NCBI GenBank assembly: GCA_024195265.1
Contig: JAJLRJ010000003.1
Coordinates: 55,731,284-55,795,283 of the forward strand
DNA length: 64,000 nucleotides
Direction of reading: 5' to 3'
DNA from: Dendrophyllia cribrosa
Lineage: Eukaryota > Cnidaria > Anthozoa > Scleractinia > Dendrophylliidae
Part shown: positions 24,701 through 40,368 of the stretch, piece after piece
Layout of the letters: each line of letters begins with the position of its first letter
Numbering within the stretch: the first letter of the stretch is position 1
Notes under the pieces: model-generated
What the model was told of the DNA's origin: nothing
Databases searched by the model: none
What the model saw: only the letters and a program-made list of their open reading frames with translations
Made by a program: the position numbers and the translations under genes

Positions 24701-26683
24701 TCATATACTATATTAGTAAAATATGATGATTTAGTCTTGAAATCCAAGTTGCTCTGAATCAGCTCTATATGAGACATACAAACTGTTTATCGTGCAAGAA
24801 ACATATTTCTAACGATCTATAAGTAGAAATTTCTGTATTTATGTTTTGAGCAAATGACTATATTTCGAGAATTTCAAGCTAAGCTTGTTACTCTTTCCTA
24901 AAAGTTAACCATTACTTAAACAAAGCATTAATGATTTCTTTTGTTCACTGCTTGAACTAAAACAAAAGAAACCAATAAAACATCAGTTACTCTTTTGTGT
25001 TAAATAGTTGCTTCAGTTTTAAGGATAAGTAATAAGCTAATAGGCCCTTTGCATCAATTGGTCATGTGACCTAAATTCCTAGTATGCAAGTTCTCAGTAG
25101 CTCTACAAACTTGCACTCCAGCCTTGAAAGCAAACACTTTGTACTGGGTAAGCCTTTATGTCAAGATAATCACTTAATTATGAAAAAGTAGCTGGATCTG
25201 ACGTAAAAAGGATAAAAAGTCCCAGCCAGATTTGCTCCGACACGAAACTAATGCACCTATCAATGTTTAGCCCCAGGATGGGGGGGGGCGGGCGACCCAG
25301 GGGAATTGACATTGAAGGCTGGTACCTGGGATGGGATTTTGACATATACTGATGCCTCGGGGAAGGGAATTTGACAGAGCCGCCATTTTAGAAAAACGGA
25401 GGGAGACTGAAAACGAGTAACCCGCCATCTTGGATACTCCGCCATCTTGGAAAATACCCAGAAGTCCATGGGAATCAGAAACGCTCCTCTTCGTTCTTCG
25501 CACGATGGATGAAAGAAAAGTAAGACAATTTGCTTGAATTTCTTTTTATAAAAGGCCATTGGTTGTTTTTAATTCCTTCAGCTGGTTTTATAAAAAGTGT
25601 TTTGTGCTTCTGTTTGTGGAAATAAAACATGTTTTGCATATCGTTGCATATTCATGTACATGTAAATTTCTTTCCTGATCTGCATGCATGCATGGAATGC
25701 CCAACCTTGTGGATACAGTGTGACTCTTGTCATAACTGGTATCACCAAGTTTGTGCTTTGTGCCCTGCAGCAGGGGTTGATGATATGTTCTGGCACTGCA
25801 TCTTATGTATTGCAGTTGATACCACGTGAGAGATATATATTGTAATGAGGACCTTGTGAAAGACCAACCTGTAGGTATTTCATATACTAAGATAGAACAA
25901 AAAATAAAAGTGTTGTTGCATTGTTTCTTCTGTAATACATACAGGTAAGCTGTAATATGGCTACGTCTGATGCCAAAAAAAGTACCCCAGGGGCGGGAAT
26001 TTGACCCAAAAGTGCTGCTCAAGGGAGGGGAAAGTGACATTCGGCTATGAAAAAATGTCAAATTCCCCTGGGGTCGCCCCCCCCCCCCCCCCCCCCCCCC
26101 ATCCTGGGGCTAAACATTGATAGGTGCATAATATCCAGTACAACATTTGCTCAGTATCTATTTAGGCCCGAACACACGGTGCGCGCAACAATCTTTTTTG
26201 GGGCGTCACACTATGCAATTTGTTGCGCGTAACGTCGCAAGAAACGTCGCAGTTCCACTTCTGCAACTGTTGCGCGCAACTTTGCAAGAAACGTTGTACC
26301 GTGTCAGTGTCCGGACCTTAACTCTAATACTGACCTGTAAAAGCGCCTCCAAAACCTAGGATCTTTTGGAACGTAACGCTTTTATTCACGGCTAACTTGA
26401 CAACCGTTTGGGAAGATTTCACGCCCAAAGTCTTGTTAAACCTCCCAGTCGTCAAATTAAAACGATCGCCAGCTTGAGAACTCGTGTACACGGCATATTC
26501 CTGGGCAGACAACGGCTTACCCGTACTGAACGAATCGCAGAACTGTTCGGAACAAACGCAAACCGTACCGTCGTGCCCAAAATCTTTACTAATGCACTTA
26601 GAATACCTGGGCGGAGAAACAGCGTTAGAATAAGCTAGCAACAGGCACGTAAATACACAAAAAATTGAAATCAGTGCCATCAT
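502..26683 (-). CDS. GBA: Lysosomal glucosylceramidase (GH30), complete gene, six exons
   Basis: Hydrolyses glucosylceramide to glucose and ceramide in the lysosome. Exons on the minus strand are 26683-26335, 24647-24179, 23217-22960, 8976-8856, 1818-1684 and 750-502. All junctions keep frame with GT/AG sites and give 526 residues, close to the usual ~530. A hydrophobic signal peptide covers about residues 1-21. GFGGAFT is followed across the junction by Asp-Ala. Catalytic residues can be placed: acid/base E265 in NEPSDG and nucleophile E369 in STEAC. The C-terminal beta domain starts near [12 protein letters not shown]. Two tandem Met codons open the protein; I took the first. Intron 3 (about 14 kb) and intron 4 (about 7 kb) each hold another gene. 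The family assignment follows residue-by-residue agreement with animal glucosylceramidases. I see no frameshift or missing catalytic residue. Confidence 0.95.
871..898. repeat. Poly-C tract, 28 bp
   Basis: Uninterrupted C run in GBA intron 5. The remainder of this intron (751-1683) shows no other feature I can name. Confidence 0.85.
1684..1818 (-). CDS. GBA: GBA exon 5
   Basis: 135 bp, phase 0 at both ends, residues 400-444. It encodes the conserved WVDWNLALN and [14 protein letters not shown] segments of the barrel. Acceptor TTTTAG|GAC and donor CAG|GTACAG. Confidence 0.95.
2350..2515. repeat. Dispersed repeat, shared with 54767-55172
   Basis: Begins CTACGAGCAGTC and includes CTCTTTCCCAGCTTA, then continues to TTTCTCGCTCGACGGACTAA. 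Both sequence ends recur in the 54767-55172 region, so this is a second, separately inserted copy. A GC-rich hairpin (GGGGCAAGACGAGC / GTCTCGCCCC) lies in its centre. Confidence 0.6.
2873..3217. mobile_element. hAT-like non-autonomous element, 8-bp duplication GTCTCGGT
   Basis: CAGGAGCCC at the left end matches the inverted right end, and most of the element folds back (TAAGCCTTTCCCG arms). GTCTCGGT is present at 2865-2872 and 3218-3225. The CAGG start and 8-bp duplication are typical of hAT elements; the class is inference. Confidence 0.65.
3255..3441. mobile_element. Foldback hairpin element
   Basis: Two near-perfect inverted arms of roughly 70-90 bp (AACAAATAAAGAAGC... inverted at the right) around a short centre. 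It is inserted in the 2516-4243 element. No clear target duplication. Confidence 0.75.
4247..4378. repeat. Dispersed repeat, related to 29504-29793 and 38043-38343
   Basis: Shares the GGCACCGGTCACATG / CTGATTGGTTCATTGG / TTTGGTTTTGGTTTCAC blocks (inverted relative to the others) with two further copies in this window. Truncated copy, non-coding. Confidence 0.5.
4620..4656 (+). repeat. 37-bp motif, identical at 8149-8185
   Basis: Starts CCTGCGAATACAGCCGCC and ends CCCGGCCGC. The same 37 bases occur at 8149-8185, and 20 of them occur inverted at 52275-52294. The flanks are unrelated. From 4657 to 6612 I see no gene: AT-rich DNA with a short CA repeat near 6077. Confidence 0.8.
6613..7503 (+). 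CDS. Rhodopsin-family (class A) GPCR, intronless, nested in GBA intron 4
   Basis: 296 residues in one exon, seven hydrophobic segments. GN at 25-26 in TM1, LSLTD with D54 in TM2, DRF at 108-110 (variant of DRY) after TM3, CYLP at 233-236 in TM6 and NPLLY at 271-275 in TM7. There is no Cys near the start of TM3 and extracellular loop 2 is only a few residues, so the usual TM3-loop-2 disulfide is absent, as in melanocortin- and adenosine-type receptors. Intracellular loop 3 carries a Gln-rich run ([12 protein letters not shown]). Ligand unknown. It is transcribed opposite to GBA. An AATAAA signal overlaps the stop codon (7499-7504). Cnidarian genomes carry many single-exon receptors of this kind. 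ATG at 6613 is the first that includes all of TM1. Confidence 0.88.
   Translation: MDDEGKPFIVNAAFNIPFSLLAVVGNSLILASFARNPSLISPSNVFLISLSLTDLCVGLFVQPLYIAWRLTSYKSLSSSHGILVKLVVGLSGVLCSFSLFIVASLSVDRFLALYLHLRYREFITVRRVSWFLVVLCLSSILICSLTLLFPLYDEFAGGFIALACFMVNAVMYWKIYCVLRRHKRQICTQQQQQQELQEQQRRPRMQNAGLLNSLRFKNLSLAMFYVYLILLLCYLPYISLAVVFPVFRRRTSLSVAFEISWTFVYINSSLNPLLYSWRLKEIRLAVKNTLCKPFNK
8149..8185 (+). repeat. 37-bp motif, second identical copy
   Basis: See 4620-4656. It sits in otherwise featureless GBA intron 4 sequence; nothing else is recognised between 7504 and 8855. Confidence 0.8.
8856..8976 (-). CDS. GBA: GBA exon 4, carries catalytic nucleophile
   Basis: 121 bp encoding residues 360-399, HFILSTEAC through [17 protein letters not shown]369 is the GH30 nucleophile. 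The acceptor GCACAG completes the Lys codon split with exon 3; donor CAG|GTATAG. Confidence 0.95.
9590..9937. mobile_element. Nested TIR element with 11-bp duplication and tRNA-like core
   Basis: The ends are inverted copies of GCCTAAAGAATACCGTTCAG continuing through GACGTCGGACACC. CATCTGGGATG is found at 9579-9589 and again at 9938-9948. The centre holds a minus-strand tRNA-like sequence. Confidence 0.8.
9713..9801 (-). repeat. tRNA-like (SINE-type) sequence
   Basis: On the minus strand, an A-box-like TGGTACAGTGG is followed about 50 bp later by a B-box GGTTCAATCC and then TGAGTGGGGG. It lacks a convincing cloverleaf, so it looks like a tRNA-derived pol III promoter rather than a working tRNA. 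Confidence 0.45.
10336..10388 (-). repeat. tRNA 3'-half-like sequence with T-run
   Basis: On the minus strand CGTGGGTTCAAATCCC (perfect B-box core) leads into CATCTGGAACTCAG and a run of T that could stop pol III. No matching A box. Probably a tRNA-derived SINE fragment. Confidence 0.4.
10822..10837. repeat. Poly-G tract
   Basis: G run after GGGACGGACCATTTTATTTTT, which resembles the left end of the element at 45616. Possibly a lone decayed terminus. Confidence 0.5.
10980..11170 (+). repeat. Minisatellite, three units of about 63 bp
   Basis: Three imperfect copies containing CACAATGG, CACATTGGCCACCGAGCG and CATTCGCTCAGTTC. Open frames on both strands here are by-products of the repeat. Confidence 0.85.
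11496..11649. mobile_element. Short TIR element, AT duplication
   Basis: Inverted ends AGATGGTTTTCAC / GTGAAAACCACCT. AT flanks both sides (11494-11495, 11650-11651). Same terminal type as 19569-19711 and 53057-54601. Confidence 0.7.
11678..13058. mobile_element. Non-autonomous DNA transposon with 74-bp TIRs
   Basis: Terminal repeats 11678-11751 and 12985-13058 are about 95% identical when inverted (TTACTGCGCTTTTCAATAAC start). A further inverted pair inside (GACAGGCTAAACACGACT near 12240 and again near 12955) brackets about 680 bp that is also present at 44425-45120. No open reading frame. Confidence 0.85.
13713..13899. mobile_element. Palindromic foldback element
   Basis: Near-perfect inverted arms (TATACACCACTTTCATAATG, then GCGGCCGATTTATTTATTC) around a short loop. 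Non-coding. The sequence on both sides (13059-15075 overall) has no recognisable gene. Confidence 0.8.
15076..16071 (-). CDS. Amidohydrolase exon 2
   Basis: Acceptor TTTTTTAG precedes [10 protein letters not shown]; residues 222-552, stop TAG at 15078-15076. It holds the H354/H356, H388 and D452 metal-site motifs and the C-terminal [13 protein letters not shown] strand typical of the superfamily. Confidence 0.92.
   Translation of the reverse strand, partial: CVHQSGLTAVADLEFPLIDEKMEKQRTEEILKNKDIAHFSTYCVASGRNCAKPYGGDHQKAVEHIQDLAKNFSDDQVIVYSNHVKALCDGAFYSLAMQMKDGYMDGHDGEWIFPPAELEKMMRVYWRNGFQIHVHTNGDLGMQTLLDIVEKLSKESPRENHRTTVEHAGYFTEDQADRIAKLGLLVSAAPFYVYALADKYSTEGLGTVRAHAMVPIKWLFDRGVVTAFHSDFTMAPSQPLLLAWSAINRVTADDNSYRDDLKVTPYQGMQAITKNAAVIMGTDDIMGTIEGGKLANFTILEQNPLAIEPISIKDIKIFASVYKGKMYKINA
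15076..18861 (-). CDS. YtcJ-like amidohydrolase, two exons, nested in GBA intron 3
   Basis: Exons 18861-18199 and 16071-15076 join in phase 0 to give 552 residues, the normal length for YtcJ-type metal-dependent amidohydrolases (TIM-barrel hydrolases of amide, imine or related C-N bonds; substrate unknown). Metal-site motifs: DPHLHP (H64, H66), IHVHTNGD (H354/H356), VEHAG (H388) and FHSD (D452). VKALCDGA (K306) lies where related enzymes have the active-site Lys region. There is no signal peptide, so it is probably cytosolic. A TATA-like TATTTATA lies about 95 bp upstream. It is transcribed in the same direction as GBA and needs its own promoter. Complete, with no broken motif. The family is best known from bacteria; I cannot tell here whether the animal copy came by transfer. 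Confidence 0.92.
16210..16357. repeat. Imperfect palindrome
   Basis: GTCGCGTTACTTTTACGTGCG pairs with a diverged inverted copy ending at about 16357, with internal GACGATGTAT/ATACATCGTC arms. Probably a short foldback transposon inside the amidohydrolase intron. Confidence 0.6.
16562..16720. mobile_element. Mariner/pogo-type MITE, TA duplication
   Basis: Inverted ends CAGTGGAATCCCGATTTTTC versus GAAAAATCGGGATTACACTG, flanked by TA on both sides. 159 bp, non-coding. Confidence 0.75.
16839..16999. mobile_element. Short TIR element, TAA duplication
   Basis: GGGCCTGGTCGCACTACA inverted at the right end, TAA at 16836-16838 and 17000-17002. 161 bp. The end sequence resembles the GGCCCGGATCGCACTTG end of the long dispersed element. 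Confidence 0.85.
17151..17319. mobile_element. Foldback element
   Basis: ATACACCTAATTCAA arms with CAAAGCAACC and CAATTACC/GGTCATTGG pairing around a central GCATTGCATTG. 169 bp. Confidence 0.75.
18199..18861 (-). CDS. Amidohydrolase exon 1
   Basis: Residues 1-221, starting [14 protein letters not shown], a typical YtcJ-family N-terminal beta strand, and containing [11 protein letters not shown]. Donor AAG|GTATGA. ATG at 18861-18859. Confidence 0.92.
18954..18961 (-). promoter_or_regulatory. TATA-like box for amidohydrolase
   Basis: TATTTATA on the minus strand, 93 bp upstream of the start codon. Position fits a short 5' untranslated region. Sequence evidence only. Confidence 0.4.
19569..19711. 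mobile_element. Short TIR element, AT duplication
   Basis: Ends AGGTGGTTTTCATG / TTGCAAACCACCT, AT on both sides. GCTGGTGGAC / GTCCACCAGC arms inside. Same type as 11496-11649. Confidence 0.65.
20284..20426. mobile_element. Foldback element
   Basis: Arms GGTTAGACAATGAACGCGAG and TGGGATATAG inverted at the right. 143 bp, inserted in the long dispersed element. Confidence 0.75.
20993..21131. repeat. Clustered CATTAGTATGCTCTATA motif
   Basis: Five copies of a ~19-bp motif, three direct and then inverted, with TATAGAGCATACTAAT forming a perfect palindrome at the centre. Non-coding. Confidence 0.7.
22447..22545 (+). mobile_element. Short retrocopied mRNA tail with 14-bp target duplication
   Basis: AAGTTAGCCAATCA at 22447-22460 is repeated exactly at 22532-22545. 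Between them are about 50 bp with overlapping AATAAA signals and then a poly-A run ending at 22531. This is the hallmark of LINE-style insertion of a severely 5'-truncated polyadenylated transcript. Confidence 0.75.
22558..22710. mobile_element. Foldback element
   Basis: Arms AATAGCCCTTTTC..GTTAACC and CTTTCTCATTTGCATTAC pair with the right side. Centre GGCAATTTCGGGCAATTTG. 153 bp. Confidence 0.8.
22960..23217 (-). CDS. GBA: GBA exon 3
   Basis: 258 bp, residues 274-358 plus split codons. Two AG acceptors are close together; only the upstream one (AACAG|TTTTTCTTTCCAG) keeps frame and gives [10 protein letters not shown]. It includes LDDQRIF and GVHWYLD of the barrel. Donor AA|GTAAGC. Confidence 0.94.
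24179..24647 (-). CDS. GBA: GBA exon 2, carries acid/base Glu
   Basis: 469 bp. The first codon is split with exon 1 to give Asp117 in [10 protein letters not shown]. It contains [31 protein letters not shown] and the acid/base motif NEPSDG (E265). Donor CCATT|GTAAGT. Confidence 0.95.
25252..26128. mobile_element. TIR element, TAA duplication, carries PHD-finger fragment and G/C tracts
   Basis: Ends TGCACCTATCAATGTTTAGC plus CCCAGGATGGGGG inverted at the right, where the C run is about 22 bp. TAA at 25249-25251 and 26129-26131. 877 bp in GBA intron 1. Confidence 0.85.
25629..25829 (+). pseudogene. PHD-finger fragment within transposon
   Basis: The translation contains [15 protein letters not shown] followed by WHCILC, the second half of a C4HC3 PHD finger (known family: binds histone tails; also found in some transposon proteins). 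The upstream Cys pair is not convincing and the frame stops soon after. Probably a decayed accessory protein of the 25252-26128 element. Confidence 0.55.
26165..26317. mobile_element. Short TIR element, TTA duplication, next to GBA exon 1 donor
   Basis: GGCCCGAACACACGGT versus ACCGTGTCAGTGTCCGGACC, TTA flanking both sides. Internal GTTGCGCGCAAC repeats. Ends 17 bp from the last base of GBA exon 1. Confidence 0.8.
26335..26683 (-). CDS. GBA: GBA exon 1, signal peptide
   Basis: Residues 1-116: [20 protein letters not shown] signal sequence, then [11 protein letters not shown] with the N-terminal disulfide cysteines and [12 protein letters not shown]. Donor ACAG|GTCAGT. Confidence 0.95.
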
Positions 26684-27184
26684 GGTTTGGGAAATTTGGA
26701 AAAATCACGGGATTCCACATCTTTCGTCAGGCGTTCTTTCTTTATTTTCCCCCAGTCTCTTGTTGACCATGTCACGCCTGATGTCACACGTTTTCACCCG
26801 AGAACAGTCGAGCTCTTGTTTTTGAGTTATATTCAGAAATATACACTTTCGACAGAATATCGGTGATTAATAATTCTTTCTTTCAACATCAAATAAATCG
26901 TCTTTATCTTGATTAATCTAAGATATGACTATAAACTTGTGGATGTGTTGAATGGCGTGACACCGTGACATACTCGATTGCAAAGAATCTCGGGAGCTCA
27001 TAAGGCGCCAATTTCGACAACAAACTCGCGCCACTATTTCTTGCTTTTGCATTTTAGACAGAGTGTATTTTAACTTGGTTCGTTTTTATATCCTTAAGTT
27101 TTTACTGTTTCATAAATTGTATTGCCCTGGTCCCAGAGGGTTTTTCTCCTCTCTTCACAAACGCTTCGACCAGGGTAAAATTGT
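26684..27184. promoter_or_regulatory. Divergent GBA/ANKLE1 intergenic region
   Basis: 501 bp separates the two start codons on opposite strands and must hold both 5' untranslated regions and promoters. I see no canonical TATA box at a decisive position and no repeat element inside, in contrast to the rest of the window. Confidence 0.6.
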
Positions 27185-35591
<8,407 letters not shown>

Positions 35592-36706
35592 GTAAGTCAA
35601 GTAATCACAGTATTGAAGTGAATTATTCGCTGTGGTGCATCTGGAGGCGACCATAGCCCGTTTTATTTATGTCTTGATGCCGGTGTTGAAAATCCAATAG
35701 CACTGGATTTTCGATGAGTAGTATCACTAAAACGAACTTTAATATTTAACTAAAGTTCTGGTCAAACCTGAACGCAAGTCGACGCAAGTTTTAAAAATTC
35801 AACTTGCGGACAAACTTGCGTTGGGTGGCCAGACGTGCTCGCAAGTGGTAAAAAAGCCATTTCATTGCAGTCTTGTATGCACGCGATCGTACGAAAGCAA
35901 GCAATATCGTCTGAAAACAACTTGAGAAACATGTCTTTGAAATTAAAACTGTTTTCACTTTTCTTGAGATTATCTCATGTCTGCCGGTTTTACAGGAATT
36001 TGAACAGAACAACTTGTGGTCACTTATGACTACTTGCGGCCGACAAATTTAAGCTCCGCGATCAAAGTTATCGCAAGTGGAACTTGTGACACCGATAAGC
36101 TAGGGCTGAAGTGTTTGCGCATGAACTAAATTGTTTACTTGTTTTGCAATTGCCTTTTTATTCAGCCTAGATTCTTTCACTCTCCTTTGTTTTCGTCTGT
36201 TATTTCTCTCTCGTCCTTTCTTAATCTATTCTCTTTCTTTGAGCCCCAACGCCCCAACCACCAGCGTCATAGAGAAACAATAAGTGGTTGCTGACAGAGT
36301 TTCACCATGGTGAATTGACTTGAAAAAAATCGGCATGTTATGACAGGTGACATATAAAGCAGGTGGTTGTACATGAAGGGTCCGACTAATTCTATATTTT
36401 AGTTTGGGAACTAAAAACGAGAAATATCGTTGTTTACTGACTAGTATATTTTTATATTTGACTGGCAGATCCACCGGTACTTTCCAGCGCCATGCAAACA
36501 AGATCTAAATACATCGTTTGTCTTGCTTTTTCCATTTTTACTTTATTCCATTTTACAGCTTTTTAATTGAAATCTTTAAAACATTCTTACGTTTACTCTG
36601 CTTTACTTTTAATTCTTTTCTCGTATCTTTTTAACAGCCTTTTAAACAAAAATTACAAATTTACTTGCTCATTTTTATTATCGTTTATTTCTCATTTTTG
36701 CTATAG
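35592..36706. other. Non-coding, no feature recognised
   Basis: Holds the ANKLE1 3' region and AT-rich sequence. Short inverted AACTTGCG/CGCAAGTT stretches (35760-36080) suggest an old transposon I cannot delimit. Confidence 0.4.
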
Positions 36707-36946
36707 AATAGTCCTTTTTACAGTTGTGTGCTTGGTGACCTTGCCTTTGAGTGGAAGCGAGGCTGGTGGTGACCTTGTTTGATACAGACCTTGGAGCTTT
36801 GCAGATGTAAATTTAGCTAGTTAGCATGAGAAAAGCATTATTAACATATGAAAGGCAGAAAGGTTTGTGTCAAAGCAAGGTCACCTCCAGCCTCGCTTCC
36901 ACTCAAAGGCAAGGTCACCCAGCACACAATTGTAAAAAGGACTATT
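36707..36946. mobile_element. Foldback element
   Basis: AATAGTCCTTTTTACAGTTG and GGTGACCTTGCCTTTGAGTG arms, then GAAGCGAGGCTGG, inverted at the right. 240 bp. Confidence 0.8.
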
Positions 36947-37032
36947 GTTTGATTCGCAGTTTTGCCCGCCATTTTGGAAAACAAGCAAACGTAAAAAAAA
37001 AGCACTGTTTGTATTTAATGTATCAAAGGGAT

Positions 37033-37193
37033 TAGCCTGTGAACAGGCTTCTTTTTGGGGAATTGGGTTAGGTTAAAATCGGCGAGCGAAGCGAGCCGAG
37101 CGCGGACTAGGGAAGAGGGAAGGGGCGCCCCTTCCCTCTTCCCCAGATTTTAACCTAACCCAATTCCCCAAAAAGAAGCCTGTTCACAGGCTA
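37033..37193. mobile_element. Palindromic element with 9-bp duplication CAAAGGGAT
   Basis: TAGCCTGTGAACAGGCTTC start, arms continuing GGGGAATTGGGTTAGG, GC-rich loop. CAAAGGGAT at 37024-37032 and 37194-37202. A 9-bp duplication fits Mutator- or hAT-like insertion. Confidence 0.85.
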
Positions 37194-38042
37194 CAAAGGG
37201 ATCCGATGTCTGAGTCTGCAGGAAATTTGTAGACAAACGTCCCACGCGAAGCCCCAGGACAAATATAAAAACCTGAAAATAGGTGTTTCCTGTCGAGCTC
37301 CGCCGCCCCCTTCAGATTTTCACCTCAAAGATCTCGTGCCAGAAGCCAAGACGTCAATAGACGATAATACGAATGAGCGAGTTGATTTGTTTTTAAAAGG
37401 GACCTTAAACGTTATCCATTGTTATAAATGCTTTTTTCTGGAACATTTTTATGCTCTTCTTAAGCCGACTTCGTACGTCAAATCCGCACGCCCAGATTTT
37501 TCGTCCCGGCGTAAGGTGCCTGGAAGTTTATCGTGTGAAAACACGAGTTTGTCAACTTTTTGCAGTTTTCCAACACTAGTTTGTCAACTAAAGTTTGCCA
37601 AGCTATTTTGTACACTACATTATTTTTAAGGGCTTCATTTACACTTTATAGATATAGCTAAAAAAATATCTTTGAAAATGAAACGATGGCCATCCAATAG
37701 TTTGTCCAATGACTGTTGTACAGTAATTATGAAACGTACCAGCTTTAGCGTAACATGGGCAGTAAGAAATTAAATTGTTGTTTTAGAATATGCCGACGTC
37801 AGGTTAGAAGAACTGTGTGACCAATATAATACCTCGGTTTGCAAGACGCCAGCCTGTGTGTCAGGCTTTCTCGGCTTTTTTAGTGAGAAATATAACTTAA
37901 CCAAATATCCAATAGAGAGGGTTTCTGCATCGAACGTAGTATCGAACGCTTGTTTGTTCATTTCTGTAAAACTAAAACTAAGAAATCGAAGCGAATCGTA
38001 CGTCACGGAAGCAAACAGAGCGGTTTACATTCACTGTTGTTA

Positions 38043-38343
38043 CTAAGAGCAAAACCACAGTAGTTCACATCTGGCTGGCCAATCATAGCAAACACAAACT
38101 AACATAGTGAACCAATCAAAACTTAAACCAAGAGCATGCAACTGGTGCTAAGCGCGCGAAAACGCACTTGCAGAAGTCACGGTTGGTTTTTGTTCTTGGT
38201 TTTTGGCAGAAGCCAGAATATCTGCTCTGATTGGTTAAAATGTTTCACGAGCTACCCACGTGCAAATCACTGTAGGTTTGCTGTGATTGGTCATAATGCA
38301 CGAGTTTTGTAGATAATAATCGTTAAGGTTTGCTTCCAATCCA
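38043..38343. repeat. Dispersed repeat, second copy of 29504-29793 type
   Basis: Collinear blocks: GTGAACCAATCAAAAC, GCAACTGGTGC, GTCACGGTTGG, CTGATTGGTTAA. The rest of 37203-39130 is AT-rich with no gene I can support. Confidence 0.55.
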
Positions 38344-39130
38344 AGTGCATTTCGTAAATTACATGAAAGAAAAAAACTTTTCAAAGCAATGTCCGGAGTG
38401 CAGGAAAGCATTTTTATTTCTGCCCGGTAATTTTATCAGTTTTCAGGGTAGTGTAGTTTTATTTCAGTCCTTGTTGGACAGAAAAGTAAAATTCTAAACT
38501 GTGTCTTCAGTTATTTCTTTTGCTGTCTTTTACAACAAGTTAAGGTTGAAGTTGTTCACGCAACCTCTTGGTTTATTTATAACTGAAGCATTTTGTTTCT
38601 TTTAGTGTAAATAGTTTGATATTTTCGCCAACGTAGTTGAGGAAAGATGTTATGTTTTAGAAATGAAAATAAAATACTTATTTGTAAATAGTAAAGTTAG
38701 TAATATCTTGTTAGTAAAATATTGTAATATTGCATTAGCCTACGAGTTACGAATAAATCTCATTTCAATTGCAATCAAGTTGTCTTCAATCGAAAAATCT
38801 ATCGTAACGTTTGTTCGATCATTTCTCGTTGCACAGATACGACTGATTTATAAAAACATACCGACAGCATGTACAGTAGTTTATATTAGTTATAGATTTT
38901 TGTCTTTTTTCGCGAGGTGGGGAACGGGGGGGACGTCAATTATACACTTTATCATATGACCCGTACGGCCCTGCGAACCTTTTCTTTGCAAAACCATTGA
39001 TGAAAGTCCCGTATGAGGGCCGTACGCATTTGCGCGAGCGGGGCCGTAAAAAGCCGTACGGCCCAACAACTAAAGCGGACGGCCTCGCGCGTTAAAATTC
39101 AAGTAATTTTGTCTCCAAATTGGTCATATG

Positions 39131-39288
39131 ACTATGTACTTATTGACTAAGTTAGGTCGGGCCGAATGGGAAAATATTTGGCTCTCGGTCATGGCGCACG
39201 GACCTAGCTGCGCTCGGTCCGTACGCCATGACCTCGAGCCAAATATTTTCCCATCCGGCCCTCCCACTTAGTCAATAAGTACATAGTA
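39131..39288. mobile_element. Foldback element
   Basis: ACTATGTACTTATTGACTAA arms plus GGGAAAATATTTGGCTC and GGTCATGGCG pairing. 158 bp. Confidence 0.75.
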
Positions 39289-39694
39289 TGTTCTTGATGT
39301 AAAAAGGTGAAGAAGTAATTTGTGTTTTCAATTGCCTCCCATCCATAATGTGATTTCCCCTACGGCAATGTTTTCTCTCACACTTTTCTCGGTTACCTTT
39401 TCCAACAAGATGACAAAAAATCAATTCATCCCTCCCCCTCCCTCCCTCCGCCATTTTAACGCCAAGTTTTAGAGCTCAAATAACATTGGGCTCGCAAAGT
39501 CTGCCACTGGTTTGCATATTGGGGAAATTGTAGCCAAACAACTTATGTGCAACAGTCGTCAGTTTTTGAGCCCTTGCAATGGGGTGTGTAATTTTCAACA
39601 ATCAATGGGAGATGGATCATTCTATGTTATAGTAGGAGATACGTAATACGGCTGTTATTTTAACAAGTATATTTTCAGAAATCAAAGTCTTGAT

Positions 39695-40368
39695 AGCGGA
39701 GCTCTAGGGTGACGAAGGCCCGCTCGGTGAGCTCCATAGTCATAGAACCATGCCCGTCAATTTTCATGATCATGGCTGAATGTTTCGCGGGCGCGTACGT
39801 CGTCGTGCAGGGTTAGCTCGCGGGCGCGTATGACGCCGCCCAACATGCGCGTACGACGTAGCGCAACATCCAGGATTTTAGGAATTTTGAAACCAAAACA
39901 AGACTTTATTTTTCGCGCGCTTCCCACGGTTACACGGTCGATGTAATTTCAGCTACAGTAAACACTTGTTGTGTTTAGCGGAGAAAACGGTCTGCAAAAT
40001 CGTTTTTCCATGTATTTTTTTCGCTGTTTGCAACTCAAGACAGGTTTGACATTTCACAAACAGTGGTCAAGACCCCCAAGACCGCATTTGTGGCTGCGTT
40101 ACTCTGCAAGTCAAGCATTTTTGGAGGGATATAGAGTTAAGTGCTTTAGCTTATTTAAACCTGTTTTCGTCTTTGGACAATTCAAGGTAGTAGATCGTTG
40201 AAGCATTTGTTTAGAGCTAACCTTCTTTAAGCTTAATTCTTGTGTTTCCGACCTTTTCACCTTAGTTAAGCTTATCAGCTTTCTGTCCTATATTGTGCAT
40301 TTTTGGCGTCCATTTAAAAAGGTTTAAATTTGGTTATACGATGGTTGGAAGATTCAGAGAGCTCCGCT
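39695..40368. mobile_element. Putative TIR element with short AGCGGAGCTCT ends
   Basis: AGCGGAGCTCT at the left is inverted as AGAGCTCCGCT at the right, 674 bp apart. Left interior has repeated CGGGCGCGTA and GTACGACG phrases. No clear target duplication. Confidence 0.5.

Noticed and set aside
37770..38006. Fourth member of the Met-Gly family (LVKLYF string)
   Set aside because: Only a six-residue coincidence; the GQY and YG-CP-YW blocks are missing.
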